A stretch of DNA of 64,000 nt, taken from NCBI GenBank assembly GCA_944739405.2, contig OX123186.2, forward strand, positions 36,317,551 through 36,381,550. The letters are read 5' to 3'. This stretch comes from Euclidia mi. Its lineage: Eukaryota; Arthropoda; Insecta; Lepidoptera; Erebidae. Below the pieces are notes generated by a model that was not told the origin of the DNA, searched no databases, and was given only the letters and a program-made list of their open reading frames with translations. A program made the translations under genes and the position numbers. Shown here in pieces: positions 12,801-22,656 of the stretch (position 1 is its first letter; each line of letters opens with the position of its first letter).

Positions 12801-15800
12801 CGCGCAATGTCCTCATATTGTCTGTCGTAACCGAATTTCTCTCTATACGTTATTTTTTTACGTTAGCGAAAAAGTGAAGTAGCTCTCAGTTTTTATGCTG
12901 TTAGGTTTTATGTAATTTTTTCTAGGAATCTTCATTAGGTTTGCCGAACTTTATTATTAGATTTCATTTTGTAGAATTTTGCTGAGTAAAATGGTAAAGC
13001 TGGGTATTCTTGGAATCTTTGAGCTTTTATAAGCAAACAATGCATGTTTTAAAAGTGGTACTATCGGGTAAGGGCCTCTTCTTCCGATGACCAGGTAAGG
13101 CCATAGACGCTGGCCAACGGCAGGTTGGCGGACTTTTGGGTGAGAGCCCATATGACGCCCTCAAAATTGGCCGGCGAATTTTGAGGGGTGTTTGGGCTCT
13201 CACCCGACTTTTCATGTCATTCGTAAAGGCTATAATTACCAATTTTGATACGCACTTGACTTGAAAAAGGCGTTGGTGCGCGCCGTGGATTTGAAACTAA
13301 AACATTGTCCACTTGACTAACGCTGCGTAATTAAAAATTAACATACATCATAATGCAAAGAGACCTGCTTCCAGCAGTCGACAGTATATATATATATAGA
13401 GATGATGATGACATATATAGTTTCGAAAAGTCCGTGGTATGCCGTGGGTTTGAAGTCGATACCCTCTGCACTACCTACCAACAGCTTATAGCTGGCTATG
13501 TGTATCGTTTTATTATAATAGTGTTATGTATAACACGAATTGATTAGTTAATTATCGCTTGTCCCATGCCCCGGATAGCACGTTAAGCCGTCGGTCCCAG
13601 TAGCAGACCTAAATACAATATTCGTTCTGCAGAAAAGAGCTGTAAGGGGAATTTATAACCTCAGTCCAAGAGTTTCTTTAAGAGAAAAGATCAAAAAAAT
13701 TAACATTCTAACTGTTGTATCACAATATATTTAAGGAAATCTGTTATATGTAAACAAAAATATTGACAAATTTTGTAAAAAATGTGATATACATTCTGTA
13801 AATACAAGACACAGGAATGATCTCGTAGTTCATAGCACACGTCTCCACAAACTAAGTAGCTGTTTTATGGGGCAATGTATACGCTTTTATAACAAGCTCC
13901 CTTATAATATATGAGACATATCTATAAATAAGTTCAAAATTATTGTGAAAGCGAAATTGTGTTCAAAAGCATATTATAACATATCTGAATATAAAGACGA
14001 CTAAAACGCTTGGGACTGAGCTGTTCTAATTCGACACACAAAAATAATTGTATAAAATGATTTTTTTTAATGACGTTTCGTAAGTACTTGCTAAGTTTAC
14101 ACGAAATAAAGTATTTCATTTCATGAAGATCTTTGACAGTCGTTATAGGGCGTCAGTACCGCTAAAAATAAACTGACACTGGTCTGGTCTAAACCATGGA
14201 AGATCGCTATCCCTTCGGGTTGCGCAGGTCAGACAGGCATTCGCTCTGCGAAAAAGCTAATATTTAGCCAAATCCGGTTAGACTAGAAATCGGACCCCGG
14301 GTTAAAACTGGGATAACGCTAGGAGGATGATGATGTAACACGAATATCGTATATTATTTTCACTAAAATAAGGATGAATCCACTTTCAAGTCAAAACATC
14401 TCTATAGACATGCGCTCTTCTATGCATGAGTTGTGGAAGCCTTGAAGTTAATGATGAACATCATTAACTTATCATTATGTTCACGTAAGACGTTAGCTGA
14501 GTAGATCTCATATCTAAAAAATGGTTCAGCTAGGGGTTTGTATATATAAAATGATATTTTAGAAGATAATATCAAAACAATATCCTACTTCTCCGTAAAT
14601 AGACCATCAACATGCTTAATAAATCTGCCGTAAAATATGTAGGCGGATTGCGATTAACGTCAAGTTCAGAAAAACATCAAACACATTGACCGATGACTTA
14701 CTGAGAAAACTCCATCCCACTGAAACAACTTTGTATATTGCGTACGATACTACCCGCCCTACTTCGAATGCTAAAGGTACCTATACACTGGATGACTTAC
14801 TTGTAACATAACAACGGGCAACTGTAACATAATACTGTTATAAATCGACCTGCTTGCGCAACGCGCGAACGTGTGCCAAACAGATTTTACAAAACATTGA
14901 GGGTATGGTGTAACAATTCATCAACTTGAATGCTGTAGCTGTAAACTTGATCCGATATTCTAAAAAGACATTACAGAGGCAAGCATCCATAGGAGCGTTA
15001 GATGTAATAGCAATACTTGAGCAACTGCTCTAGTCTATACTCATCTTAATACGAAAACGAAAACGTATGAAAGGAAAAATCCAATCCCGTCAGTTCATCT
15101 ACCTCCAAAGTTTTGTAATATAGTGGAACGATAATAAAATAATACATGCATGGAGTGTACGTATACAAGCTTCTTTTTATAAATTGCTGAGATAACGCAA
15201 ACCAATAAAAGAAAACATTGTTGTATTGCCTTATGAGAAGGGAGGGCTTGTTTGAAACAACGCATGTTTTCATGATATATTTTGAAACTTCCCGTCACCG
15301 ATCCAGTAATGCAGCAGTGCATAATGACCTTTAGTTTTTAGAAAACAACATTTTAAGACATTGTCGTTCAAAAATAATTTTAATGTGACTCGAAAATGTC
15401 TAGTGTGTCATTTGCCGGTAATTTTCTCTTCACTTTTACTCATATGTAAAGTAAAAAAGAAATTAATTACATTACTTTCTGAGACGTACGTTGAAGTGAA
15501 TGTATCTATATACTTTAATAACTTGCCAAAACCTTATTGCAAGTCAATATATCTTATACTCTCATGCTAATATAATTATGCTAATATAGTTGAAAGCGCT
15601 AATCTCAGGAACTACTGGTCCGATTTGAAAAATTCTTTCATTGTTAGGTAGTCCATTTATCGACGTAGGCTATAGGCTATATAACATCACGCTATGAGCG
15701 ACGGGAGCAGAGCGGTAGCCTTAAACAACGCGGGTGTAACCGCGGGCATCCTCTAGTTCGATATAATTGCGTAGTATCAATTTACTCATAAATAATATTG

Positions 15801-18800
15801 TTCTAGTTATTGTAAGAATGACAATCGTCGTAGCAGTGTCCTCTTCATATAAATGTAAATTATAATTATCTTGCCTGAGGCGAGGATCATGCTTAGTTTT
15901 TCTCCTACAATTGGAGAACAAGTAAACGTTTAATCAAAGTAATTGGAATCGCTACATTTTTATTGAAAGGAATTCGTTTATTTTGTCTATCCGCATAGTA
16001 TCCTGTTTATATGCCGATCAGTTGCCGATATTCAAATAGAAATACTTTAATGTTTAAAGCAAGAAGTGCCAACTTCGAAATGATGTCATCATGTCTAGCA
16101 ATTCCTTGTAAATAATGGCAATCTTCGTGAGTCGAATAATCAAACGGATAAAAGTGAAAATTAAACTGAAATGAAATAAGGAAAATCCATCACATAGCAC
16201 AGATGGGTGTAATAAAAATTATTCTCAATGGAATAAGTAGCCAATATCAATAATTGCCACGTGTAATATAATCCCTACTTAGTATTATAAATGTGAATGT
16301 GGGTTTGTTTGTTACGCTTTCACGCGAAGACTACTTAACCGATCATCAGGAAACTTTGTACATATATTCTTGAGGGTATTAGAAGTAGGATACTTTTTAT
16401 AAAAAAAAACGACATCTACGTGGGCGGAGCCGCGGGCGACAGCTGTACTATAATAAAATACGCAGCATAACAAAATGTAGTCCCAAAGTAATACGGAAAT
16501 TTCTTTTTACCACGAAAATTTTAATAAAGCCCAAATTAATAACACAATTATATCTTAATAGCCATAAAAAGGTACCGTTTAAATTTTACATTACGCTTGG
16601 GATTCATAAATATTGCGAATCAAGATTTAAATTACGTTTTCAGATATTCGCATGATGTATTCAGGGCCTGGTTACCTGACAAGCTGTGATTTAAACCGGT
16701 CCCCGGGCAGGAACAGACCCAGTATGACGTTGTTTATAATTAACCAGGTACCCAGGGTATATTGGGTATCCGACACCAAATTAATGGGTTATTTTCGATG
16801 TTTTAATTTATATTTACTAATTACTTTATTTGTACCAAGTAATTATTATTTTTATTTCGAGTTCTAATTAGCTTTTTATGATAGCTCTAGTCGCATTACC
16901 GCATGATAAAGTTGTTGGTATTTATACGAACAAATTCTCTTTTGACTATCGGTAAATAAAAAAAAAGAGTGAAAATCATATAAATCTACGAATGGACACA
17001 TGTTCAAGGAAATCAAATAGGTTTGTTTACGTACACGTAGTGATAAACCTGTGTTGTGCTTATGATATCAGTATATATAAAATTCTTGCGTTACTGACTG
17101 ACTGACAGCAAAAAGGCAAAACCAAAACTACTGGGCACAAGAAACTAAAATTTGGCATGTATGCTTGTTGCAGGGGTGCATTAAGAAACGATTGCCCGAT
17201 ATTCCTATGCGATTAGGAAGCAAACTAAAAAAATATATTCGGGCGTATTTGCGGGCATCCTCTAGTTCTATTATAAAAGAGATATGTATTGTATTCCACA
17301 AAGTTGTTCGTAAATATGTTTTTGTACAGCTTGGGAAGAGATATAAACATAAATACTCACCCTTATAATTTAAATGATAAATATAATGAGTAAGTGCCGT
17401 GTACTTAGGAAGGAACGCCACAGAAGAGGTTTATTAAAATTCTCAGTGCAATCTGTGTTTTACGACGAGCCCGAATAGGCTTATGTATTATTCCGAAAGA
17501 GAATTTTGACGGAAACGTATACAAAAACATATGTACGTCGTAAAACAAAATTACATGTTGCAACACTTTACACTCGATTGTAGAAGGGAATCTATTGCTT
17601 GAAACAGGGAATAAATAACACTATTATGTGAAAAAAACTTCAAAATTCTCAGTGCAATCTGTGTTTTACGACGAGCCCGAATAGGCTTTTGTATTATACC
17701 GAAAGAAAATTTTGACGGAAACGTATACAAAAACATATGTACGTCGTAAAACAAAATTACATGTTGCAACACTTTACACTCGACTGTAGAAGGGAATCTA
17801 TTGCTTGAAACAGGGAATAAATAAAACTATTATGTGAACAAAACGGCACTAATAAAATTTATATCCGAGAAATTTTCCTACGATTTTATTAGTACTTTCA
17901 ACTTCTCTCTGACGATATATGTAAGCCTTTCACGAGCTTGCGACTCAATGCATGAAATATGTTTTGTTCCCTGCGCCTGCTGCTTATGTTTATATTTTGT
18001 TCTTTATGATTACATTCGTTTATACAGTCTTGTTTGTCTTTTTCTCAAACTACTAGCTAGTACTAGGTATGTTTTTCTCTTCGTTACTCTGAGCTCGTCA
18101 ATATTTCTTGTAGGGACAATAATTTTCTTGAGACAAACACAAACAATCATGTTCTTGCGGTTACACCCAGCTAACCGTCTCGCTTTTTCGTTCACTCCTT
18201 ATAAGTGTAAAATAGTACTAGCAATAAGACTTAAAGCAAACTTTTTAATTTTTTTTTCCTTTGTAGCAAGGCTTTGGCTGATTGTGGTGAAACAATTATT
18301 GTCTGTAACATCTTATACCCAAATTTGCATTTTTTTAAATTGCAGGCCGACAATTACTTATTATATCATGTTAATATTTATTTCTTACTAACATTAAAAT
18401 ATTATATCCGTTAGTTTTCGTCTATTTCTACAGTTTTCCATAGAGTACTTGAGTATATTTTAATAGGCATAAGCTCACTCGAGACAGGCACGAAAGTATC
18501 TGGCTCATAGACAAAAAAAAACAATAGACGAAGCTTTTCTACGTAAGTAGTACAAGAGGTATTTAATGGAAAAACATTCTTCGAGTACTTCAGCCATTTT
18601 TAATTAAGTTCTTGAACACGTTCATGAAAAAAAAGTTCTGTTATCAACATAAGACTGTATTCTAAAAACGTTGCTTTACTATAGCAGAAAACTTTTCTTT
18701 TATACCAGATCAATAAGAAGATAATGGGAAACGCTAAAATAAAATTTATTACATACTTGCTGTTTCCCACAGCTTCGTTCCTGTGACCTTCGAGACTTGA

Positions 18801-20312
18801 AAAAAGGTTTATTGCTCAGTCACGTCTAAACGTAGAGCAATATTTTATTCGGTTGGCCTCTATGGCCTCCGAGATTCTTACTATGTCTAAGGTTAACGTC
18901 ATCAGGAGAGTTGTAGAGTAGGTAAGCAGAGGTAAAGAACAAGAATACACCATATAAAATTAAATTTTTCATATTTTTGTTTTCCTATATATGTAGATAC
19001 TAATCACAATTAAGAAACTACCAACTCATAATGATATTTCGATTTATATTTCTGAGTATTTTTTTACAGTAATTTTAAAGAAAGTTATTCTATATTGGTC
19101 CTAATTTTCATATGGGAATAGGTATAAGGATATTACTACACGTAGTTGAGGAAATAATGTATAAACAAACGCGCGTAAACGCACGAGTCATCATATCAAC
19201 AAAACATTCTTTAAAAAGATGTATATTGCTTTATCTAATTTATAAACTTAAGGTAACATTTTCCGTGTCTAAAAGTTGTTTATCTCAAACAAAAATAATT
19301 TATTTCGTCGCCTTCTATTATTCAAATCTGTCTTTGTTATATCTCTTCTGTCAATCTTATAAACAATGGGCCTATATAAATATTTCAACGGGACACATTT
19401 TATTTGTTTGTGATTATTAAGAAAATTGCGAAAGATATTGTTAAGATTTATTTACCTGCATGTACTCTAAACATTTTCAGAGTGGCGTGAGGAGAAGATA
19501 AAAATGTTGAGTGTTGCTACTCAATAATAAAGTACAAAGTTTATACACACATGTGGCTTTATTTATAAGGTGTAAAGGAAACAAGCACCGCTTGTAAGAA
19601 TTTACTTGAAAGATAGGGAAGTGTTGGCATTAGAACAAAAATACCCTAGCTCTCTAACAAACTTACGGTGATTGCTGGTCGACTAGCCAAACTCTTTGAA
19701 TATGACTCCTTCTTAACTTCTTCTTCTACATTTTTATACAATATGAATTTAAGGAGAATATTATGATTCTTTCGCCTAGTGAATATATAATAATATAATA
19801 CTACGAAACTAGATCCATACAATATCAGTATACAATATCAGTAATTTGTATCGCTGTTGCACCAATAACTTGGCAGGGATTTATATATTACCATTTATCA
19901 AAATATCCGGTTCTTTACCTGGAACGTAATGCACAAAATGTCTTTAATGCACAAATATGTATATGTTTCACCGAAAAGTACTCTAGAAGATTTAAAACCG
20001 CAAACTGTTTGCCATGCCTGTTGGACAGTTACCGAAGAGTCCAAAGTTAAGATCCATTTCCTGTTTCTTCCCATCAAGTGCTTCATTACATACAACATAA
20101 TCTTTAAGTATCTTATTAACAATATTTTCTGATCCAGGATTCGACACGACCTGATGACATTCGGAGACAAGTTTACGGCGAAAGAAGCAGACTACGCGTT
20201 GGATGAAGCTCCGCTCATCGTCCTAGAAGACGGTTCTACTATGATCGACTACGTCAAATTCTGCAATAAGCTTGCTGGATTGCGAAAGCCTACCAAAATC
20301 GAAGTAAAATAA
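766..20312 (+). CDS. Myosin regulatory light chain (MLC2-like), 3' three exons, partial
   Basis: Three exons join in frame: 766-885 (phase 0 start, 40 codons), 4540-4679 (46 codons plus 2 nt) and 20138-20312 (1 nt, 57 codons, TAA at 20310-20312). All boundaries are AG/GT: TTTGCAG before 766, GTACGC after 885, TTTTAG before 4540, GTAACT after 4679, CCAG before 20138. The joined 144 residues start inside an EF-hand loop, DMDGDGCIDFSD, followed by LRATLVSLG. Asp rather than Glu at loop position 12 is characteristic of the regulatory (type 2) myosin light chains. Later segments, APSPLDFDGFVNLLG and LMTFGDKFT, match the second and third EF-like lobes, which do not bind calcium in this family. The protein should clamp the IQ motif of the myosin heavy-chain neck. 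The N-terminal exon(s), including the kinase-target serine region, are upstream of the window. The C-terminus (RKPTKIEVK) is more basic than I expect of muscle MLC2, so this may be a divergent paralogue. Confidence 0.85.
886..4539 (+). other. MLC2-like intron (3.65 kb)
   Basis: AT-rich intron. I see no exon in either strand. It contains one 28-bp-arm hairpin (1514-1573) and otherwise no recognisable element. The open frames at 2077-2352, 2831-3103 and 3243-3470 overlap each other in several frames, lack splice signals or codon bias, and look like chance. Confidence 0.6.
1514..1573. repeat. Imperfect hairpin, 28-bp arms, 4-nt loop
   Basis: The left arm (1514-1541, starting ACACAAACAACAG) pairs with the right arm (1546-1573, ending GTTGGTTGTGT) with about three mismatches around an AACG loop. 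It lies inside the MLC intron. The loop is too short for a typical pre-miRNA, so a degenerate foldback element is the likelier explanation. Confidence 0.6.
4540..4679 (+). CDS. MLC2-like exon B
   Basis: Starts GCG CCG AGT CCT (APSP), the usual linker between lobes of regulatory light chains, and continues through the second EF-like unit (DFDGFVNLLG) and the acidic segment DSEETLLSALSRWEDKDKKG. It ends after two bases of an Arg codon (AG), completed by the first base of the last exon. The donor is AG/GTAACT. Base composition is higher in GC than the surrounding intron. Confidence 0.87.
5398..5882. mobile_element. GC-rich terminal-inverted-repeat element (MITE-like, 485 bp)
   Basis: The ends are inverted copies: left GGCCGGCGCGCACTGACG, right (reverse complement) GGCCGGCGCCGACTGACG, each followed inward by a run rich in CGCGGCA / GGCACGGCATG. 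The inner GC tracts (5523-5600 and 5768-5870) are arrays of a CCGCGGCATGCCGCGGC-like palindrome in both orientations, which makes several overlapping open frames on both strands that are artefacts of the repeat. The middle (5430-5520, 5620-5760) is AT-rich. No transposase is present, so it would be non-autonomous. I could not settle a clean target duplication; the flanks TTAAA and ATAAA are similar but not identical. Confidence 0.65.
6840..7625 (+). repeat. Tandem array, unit about 120 bp, forward orientation
   Basis: The phrase GAGTAGAGCTAGGCATGCCG recurs at exact 120-base spacing (starting 7201, 7321, 7441; variants at 7081 and 7561), followed each time by GAGTTTGGGCTCATTTTG and GAGACCCTACCACTGGAACT. 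About six units are present, with divergence highest at the edges. One unit (about 7021-7057) contains a local palindrome created by a duplicated ACTTATGAAG segment. Confidence 0.85.
7626..7985 (-). repeat. Inverted portion of the 120-bp array
   Basis: The same unit in reverse complement: AAACTCGGCATGCCTAGCTC followed by TACTCACATA recurs at about 120-base spacing (7751, 7871). About three units are recognisable. The head-to-head junction near 7625-7640 is the centre of the palindrome. Confidence 0.8.
8666..8753 (+). mobile_element. LINE 3'-end fragment with ATG-rich tail
   Basis: Contains AGGTGAGGCCTAGTCCAGCA followed by GTGGACTGTTAAAGGCTGAT and a short GATGATG tail. This is the recurring 3' terminus of non-LTR elements in Lepidoptera, as I know it. 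It directly abuts the 3' end of the oppositely oriented SINE at 8753-8993. Confidence 0.55.
8753..8993 (-). mobile_element. tRNA-derived SINE truncating the P-element-like gene
   Basis: Read on the minus strand it begins GGCAGCGATAGCCTAG, has a B-box-like GGGTTCGAATCC about 50 bases in, continues TTCGAAGTTAAGTGCGTCC and ends ACTGGTCTTAACCATCATC. It interrupts the P-element-like exon after residues CSDYYT, and no continuation of the transposase is found beyond it. Related sequence appears around 13430-13620 and 14130-14190. Confidence 0.65.
9733..9905 (+). repeat. Lepidopteran interspersed repeat (GGCAAACGAGCAGACG family)
   Basis: Contains GGCAAACGAGCAGACG, CCGCCGCCCATGGACAC and GTGCGTTGCCGCC, a motif order I recognise as a very common dispersed repeat in moth and butterfly genomes. 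It sits in an intron of the P-element-like copy, between the exons at 9668 and 10035, so it was probably inserted after that element arrived. Its class is not clear to me. Confidence 0.55.
10256..10380 (-). mobile_element. SINE/LINE 3'-end fragment
   Basis: On the minus strand it reads CTATCCCTTCGGGTTGCGGA, GTCAGACAGGCAGTCGCTCT, AATCCGGTTAGACTAGTAAG and GCGGACCCC. A sister copy lies on the plus strand at 14205-14335. It is a fragment with no coding capacity. Confidence 0.5.
10752..10777. repeat. Perfect 11-bp hairpin
   Basis: TAATTACCCTC, AAAA loop, GAGGGTAATTA. It is immediately upstream (minus strand: between exon 1 and exon 2) in the first intron of the P-element-like copy. No function can be assigned; small AT-rich hairpins are common in this window. 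Confidence 0.7.
11340..11530. repeat. Interspersed repeat fragment
   Basis: Contains TTTAACCATTTCGTCCGGAT, ACATGCCAAATTTCAGTTTC and GTCTGACAGTCAGTAACGCA. This wording (pattern of a short element with 'compare parameter, then argument') matches dispersed lepidopteran repeats seen again at 15590-15770 and 17060-17270. No coding capacity. Confidence 0.4.
12530..12580 (-). mobile_element. SINE 3' fragment
   Basis: GGCTCACGCCTGTATCCCCG followed by AAGGGGTAGGCAGAGGTGTA is the complement of the 3' region of the SINE family that is more complete at 22657-22922, 25826-26095 and 41215-41463. Only the terminal part is kept. Confidence 0.55.
13138..13205. repeat. Nested inverted repeat
   Basis: The outer arms GGGTGAGAGCCCA (13138-13150) and TGGGCTCTCACCC (13193-13205) and the inner arms CCCTCAAAATT (13158-13168) and AATTTTGAGGG (13177-13187) form one foldback centred near 13172. 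This is probably a small MITE remnant. Confidence 0.7.
13430..13615 (+). mobile_element. SINE remnant fused to a LINE fragment
   Basis: Contains ATTATCGCTTGTCCCATGCC and CACGTTAAGCCGTCGGTCCC, matching the body of the SINE at 8753-8993 in the opposite orientation. The 5' head is degraded. It runs straight into the LINE fragment starting at 13621. Confidence 0.5.
13621..14004 (+). pseudogene. LINE reverse-transcriptase C-terminal remnant (jockey/CR1-like)
   Basis: Reads in one frame from FVLQKRAVRGIYNL through LREKIKKINILTVVSQY and FMGQCIRFYNKLPYNI to YYNISEYKDD and TAA at 14002-14004. This is the tail typical of lepidopteran jockey- or CR1-like ORF2 proteins. Two in-frame stops (a TAA after SQYI and a TGA after LPYNI) show it is dead. 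The reverse-transcriptase core upstream is missing (5' truncation, usual for LINE copies). It is followed by AT-rich sequence and then a separate repeat fragment at 14130-14335. Confidence 0.7.
14130..14335 (+). mobile_element. Composite SINE/LINE 3'-end fragment with GATGATGATG tail
   Basis: Contains GACAGTCGTTATAGGGCGTC, then CTATCCCTTCGGGTTGCGCA, TCAGACAGGCATTCGCTCTG and AATCCGGTTAGACTAGAAAT, ending GGAGGATGATGATG. The second half is the sister of 10256-10380, and the first half matches the end of the SINE at 8753-8993. Confidence 0.55.
14445..14470. repeat. Perfect 12-bp hairpin
   Basis: AAGTTAATGATG, AA loop, CATCATTAACTT. Isolated; no flanking element recognised. Confidence 0.65.
15575..15775. 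repeat. Interspersed repeat related to 16290-16445 and 17060-17270
   Basis: AATCTCAGGAACTACTGGTC, ATCGACGTAGGCTATAGGCT and ACCGCGGGCATCCTCTAGTT follow the order of a very common lepidopteran dispersed repeat (opening 'new active treatment' motif, closing GCGGGC...CTAGTT). Copies at 16290-16445 and 17060-17270 share the closing motif. Non-coding. Confidence 0.5.
16285..16450 (+). repeat. Interspersed repeat, common lepidopteran family
   Basis: TTATAAATGTGAATGTGGGT, TTGTTACGCTTTCACGCGAA, GACTACTTAACCGATCATCA and GTGGGCGGAGCCGCGGGCGA are in the order I know from a ubiquitous dispersed repeat (probably an RTE-type 3' region). No coding capacity. Confidence 0.55.
17436..17841. repeat. Tandem duplication, two copies of a 206-bp unit
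   Basis: AAAATTCTCAGTGCAATCTG recurs at 17436 and 17642 and the following 200 bases are nearly identical (a few substitutions such as TATGTATTATT against TTTGTATTATA). Each unit also holds an inverted pair, GTTTTACGAC near its start and GTCGTAAAAC about 100 bases later, so each unit could fold. The near-identity suggests a recent local duplication. The 185-codon frame starting at 17834 begins in the end of the second copy and is not convincing. Confidence 0.8.
20138..20312 (+). CDS. MLC2-like terminal exon
   Basis: Acceptor TGATCCAG, then G completing an Arg codon, then IRHDLMTFGDKFTAKEAD and the C-terminal EF-like lobe ending KIEVK and TAA. LMTFGDKFT corresponds to the LTSWGDKFT-type motif of insect MLC2. 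A 3' UTR follows to perhaps 20640, where AAAAAAATATAATA precedes a TG/T-rich stretch. No canonical AATAAA was seen close by. Confidence 0.87.
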
Positions 20313-21218
20313 TTTGAAAATGTGAATAAGGGCCGGAACATACAAGCATCTTTTAGTATCGTCAACCGATAGTGAGTCACGTTGTGGGGAACCTTTAACA
20401 CTTGTAAATGCATAGTGCACAACCAGGTACAGAGACTTTGCCTATAGAAGTAGATGACGAAGAAGACAGTCACGAAAACTACTTGCCTACTGTCCTGCTT
20501 GAGCTACTATCATTGAATCGTAATTCTACTGCAACTATCAAACGTAAAAGTTGTCAAAATTTGAACCATATCTCGGTGATGCTGATATGAATGAATGACA
20601 TTCATGTATGCTTTGGCTCTTATGAGAAAAAAATATAATATGTTTATTGTGAAACAAGTATTTATTTAAATTTTGTACCAGTTTTCAATCTGATATTTTA
20701 TTTTACTAACCATTCTTACATTGTAAGTTATCAATAGATCAATCGCTGTCATTAAAACTTTCACCTTATCGTTAACATTATTCATATTTGTGCTGTTCCA
20801 TAATTCTAAACCATTTCATCGCAAGTATTGTTGGAATACTTAGGCTTACATCCTCCTACATAAGTTACATTTCGATAAGTTAAATGACACAGCGGAATTA
20901 TACATGAAGCTAACGATTCCAAAAGCAAAGTTGAATTTCTTGGTAATGAACCAATTTCAAACAGGATTTCGCTAAATAGAGAAGTTTCTGCTGAGTGTAT
21001 AATTAAACTTTGTAGACTTTGAATTGAAGTATTTACAGACATACGACAATTATTTGAAGAACTATTAATAAAGGTTTCAGTTTATTATTATAAAATTCTC
21101 CGACAATTATTGTTGAAATTAATTGGAATATTTGATCAATTACTTTCAAAGTTAATAGAAACTTTGCCAAAATGCCGTTAATAACGTTGATCGCTTTGGT
21201 TTGTAATTATATTACAAT
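20313..21218. other. MLC2-like 3' UTR and short intergenic gap
   Basis: AT-rich. Contains the inferred 3' UTR and then sequence with no element I can name. The small open frames (20408-20590 +, 20806-21042 -) lack splice signals or family resemblance. Confidence 0.5.
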
Positions 21219-21391
21219 ATTTAAATTGTCTTTCGGGATACATACCACGTACCTTTGTTTGGAGTAACCGATATTTCGTCACTGTTGCAAGCGCCATGTT
21301 CACGGATGTTCTGAGGGTATTGCGGGTGGATGAATGTTACGAGCAAGTATAACAAAGGTACGTGGTATATATCCCGAAAGACAATTTAAAT
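21219..21391. mobile_element. MITE with 41-bp terminal inverted repeats (copy 1)
   Basis: Left end ATTTAAATTGTCTTTCGGGA, right end TCCCGAAAGACAATTTAAAT. The arms continue inward to ACCTTTGTT / AACAAAGGT with one mismatch over about 41 bases. Internal sequence is about 90 bp and non-coding. A second, shorter copy is at 23935-24049. The outer ATTTAAATT/AATTTAAAT may be part of the repeat or a palindromic target site. Confidence 0.75.
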
Positions 21392-21686
21392 CAAGTTTAA
21401 ATGACCACGAAAGTTTAAATTCCTATATTACAATCATTAACAATATAACCATTAAAATGCTTAGATGTAATACTGATCTAATGTGACGTTTTATATAGTT
21501 GTTAAGGATTTTTATATAAATAAAATCTGTCTTCAAGTCCTCACCAAGTAAAGTGGGTACCTACCTACACGTCAATAAATTCCAAGAAAATGCGAGCCTC
21601 GAACTCCCTCACCGAATATCCCTTGGATAATAACGTTGGGTATGGAAATGACAGTTTGGTAAGGAAAGCGTCCATAAATTACTCAC

Positions 21687-21867
21687 TCAAGATGTTCCTT
21701 ATGTATGTCGAAGTCTGTGAACACGAGTTCGACAATCTCGTGCGGCGCCGCGACGAACGTGTAGAGGAGGCAGTCGACGCGCGGCGGGTAGGGGCGCGGG
21801 TAGTCAGGGCTGCTGAACGTGCCGCGCTCCTTGCCGTACGTCGACGTGAAGCGGATGCACGTACAAC
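21687..21867 (-). CDS. CUB-domain exon, Suppressor of lurcher 1-like
   Basis: The minus-strand exon is bounded by TTTTTTGCAG (acceptor ending at 21868) and GA/GTGAGT (donor from 21686). Its 181 nt give 2 bases, 59 codons and 2 bases. Residues CTCIRFTSTYGKERGTFSSP, DYPRPYPP, CLLYTF and VELVFTDFDIH are a CUB domain N-terminal half: conserved Cys pair, G.. F.SP.YP.PYP, C.Y.F and L.F.DFD. This arrangement is closest to the insect homologues of SOL-1 (suppressor of lurcher protein 1), a membrane CUB protein that modulates ionotropic glutamate receptors in worms. Composition is strongly GC-rich against its surroundings, typical of a constrained exon. The remaining exons are not visible downstream; if the gene continues they must lie below 21.7 kb, which would nest the MLC gene in one of its introns, or the gene is only represented here by this exon. 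Confidence 0.8.
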
Positions 21868-22656
21868 CTGCAAAAAAACACAATATTATCATACAGACCA
21901 CGAATATAAATTTACAAATTTGTACGCTGTGAATATTCGCCACATATTTCTAAGGGAACTACCGCAAAGTAAAATGTAACATAAATTTTCACTAAAACTT
22001 ATGTAGGTATGTTTATTATAACCAGTAACCTCGGGCAACATTTTATCTGTGAGGAAGTTTCTTTTACTCTCCCAAAGTGAGCTTAATGAGCAACATTTTA
22101 TTGAATTACAGATGCTGTTGTACCATATAAATTTATTAAAGGGATACATAATTAGAATACTTGAAATTTCGTGAAGTAGCGTATCCTACTCTGGCAAAAC
22201 AATAGTAACTACTAATTGATATAGATTGCTACTGAATAACAAACAATCACATTGATAAGTGCTCATGATAATCAAGTGCTCATGTTTTCCATAAAACCTA
22301 CCTCTCAGAAATACTAAGTAGGTCTCTAACTGCAAATATATGTCGAATAGTGAAACAGTAATTCACAAAGGTAGGTAGTAAATAAAATTATTCGCCCACT
22401 ATTCACCCACATTCGATTGCTCCTGAGACATTAAAGGTAATTATCTAAGGAACTAACTAGTTCACACTCGCGTGAATATCTAGACCTTTAGGTTCTATTT
22501 ATTAGTCTAATACCCAAAGAAAAGCTACAAATTTGCGGTAGAGGTACTTGGTTCACAATTTCTTTAACATATTATTTATTAGGTATAGGAATATATACGG
22601 GCGATTAAAGGTTCTATGGCAAAGACATCAAATTTTATGAAATTGAAAAATGTAAG

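Larger units (their letters stand above)
4680..20137 (+). other. Large MLC2-like intron (15.5 kb) packed with mobile elements
   Basis: Runs from GTAACT to CCAG. It houses, in order, a GC-rich TIR element, a foldback element, a SINE-truncated P-element/THAP copy, several LINE/SINE fragments, a short inverted repeat and a tandem duplication (each listed separately). The stretches 11.5-12.5 kb, 14.5-15.5 kb and 18.4-20.1 kb show nothing I can assign. The intron size comes from my own exon joins, not from a transcript. Confidence 0.75.

Noticed and set aside
17834..18391. 185-codon plus-strand open frame, hydrophobic and Cys/Leu-rich
   Set aside because: Starts in the end of a tandem repeat, has low-complexity AT-driven composition, no family motif, and lies within the MLC intron. 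It vaguely resembles a multi-pass membrane protein but no receptor signature is present.
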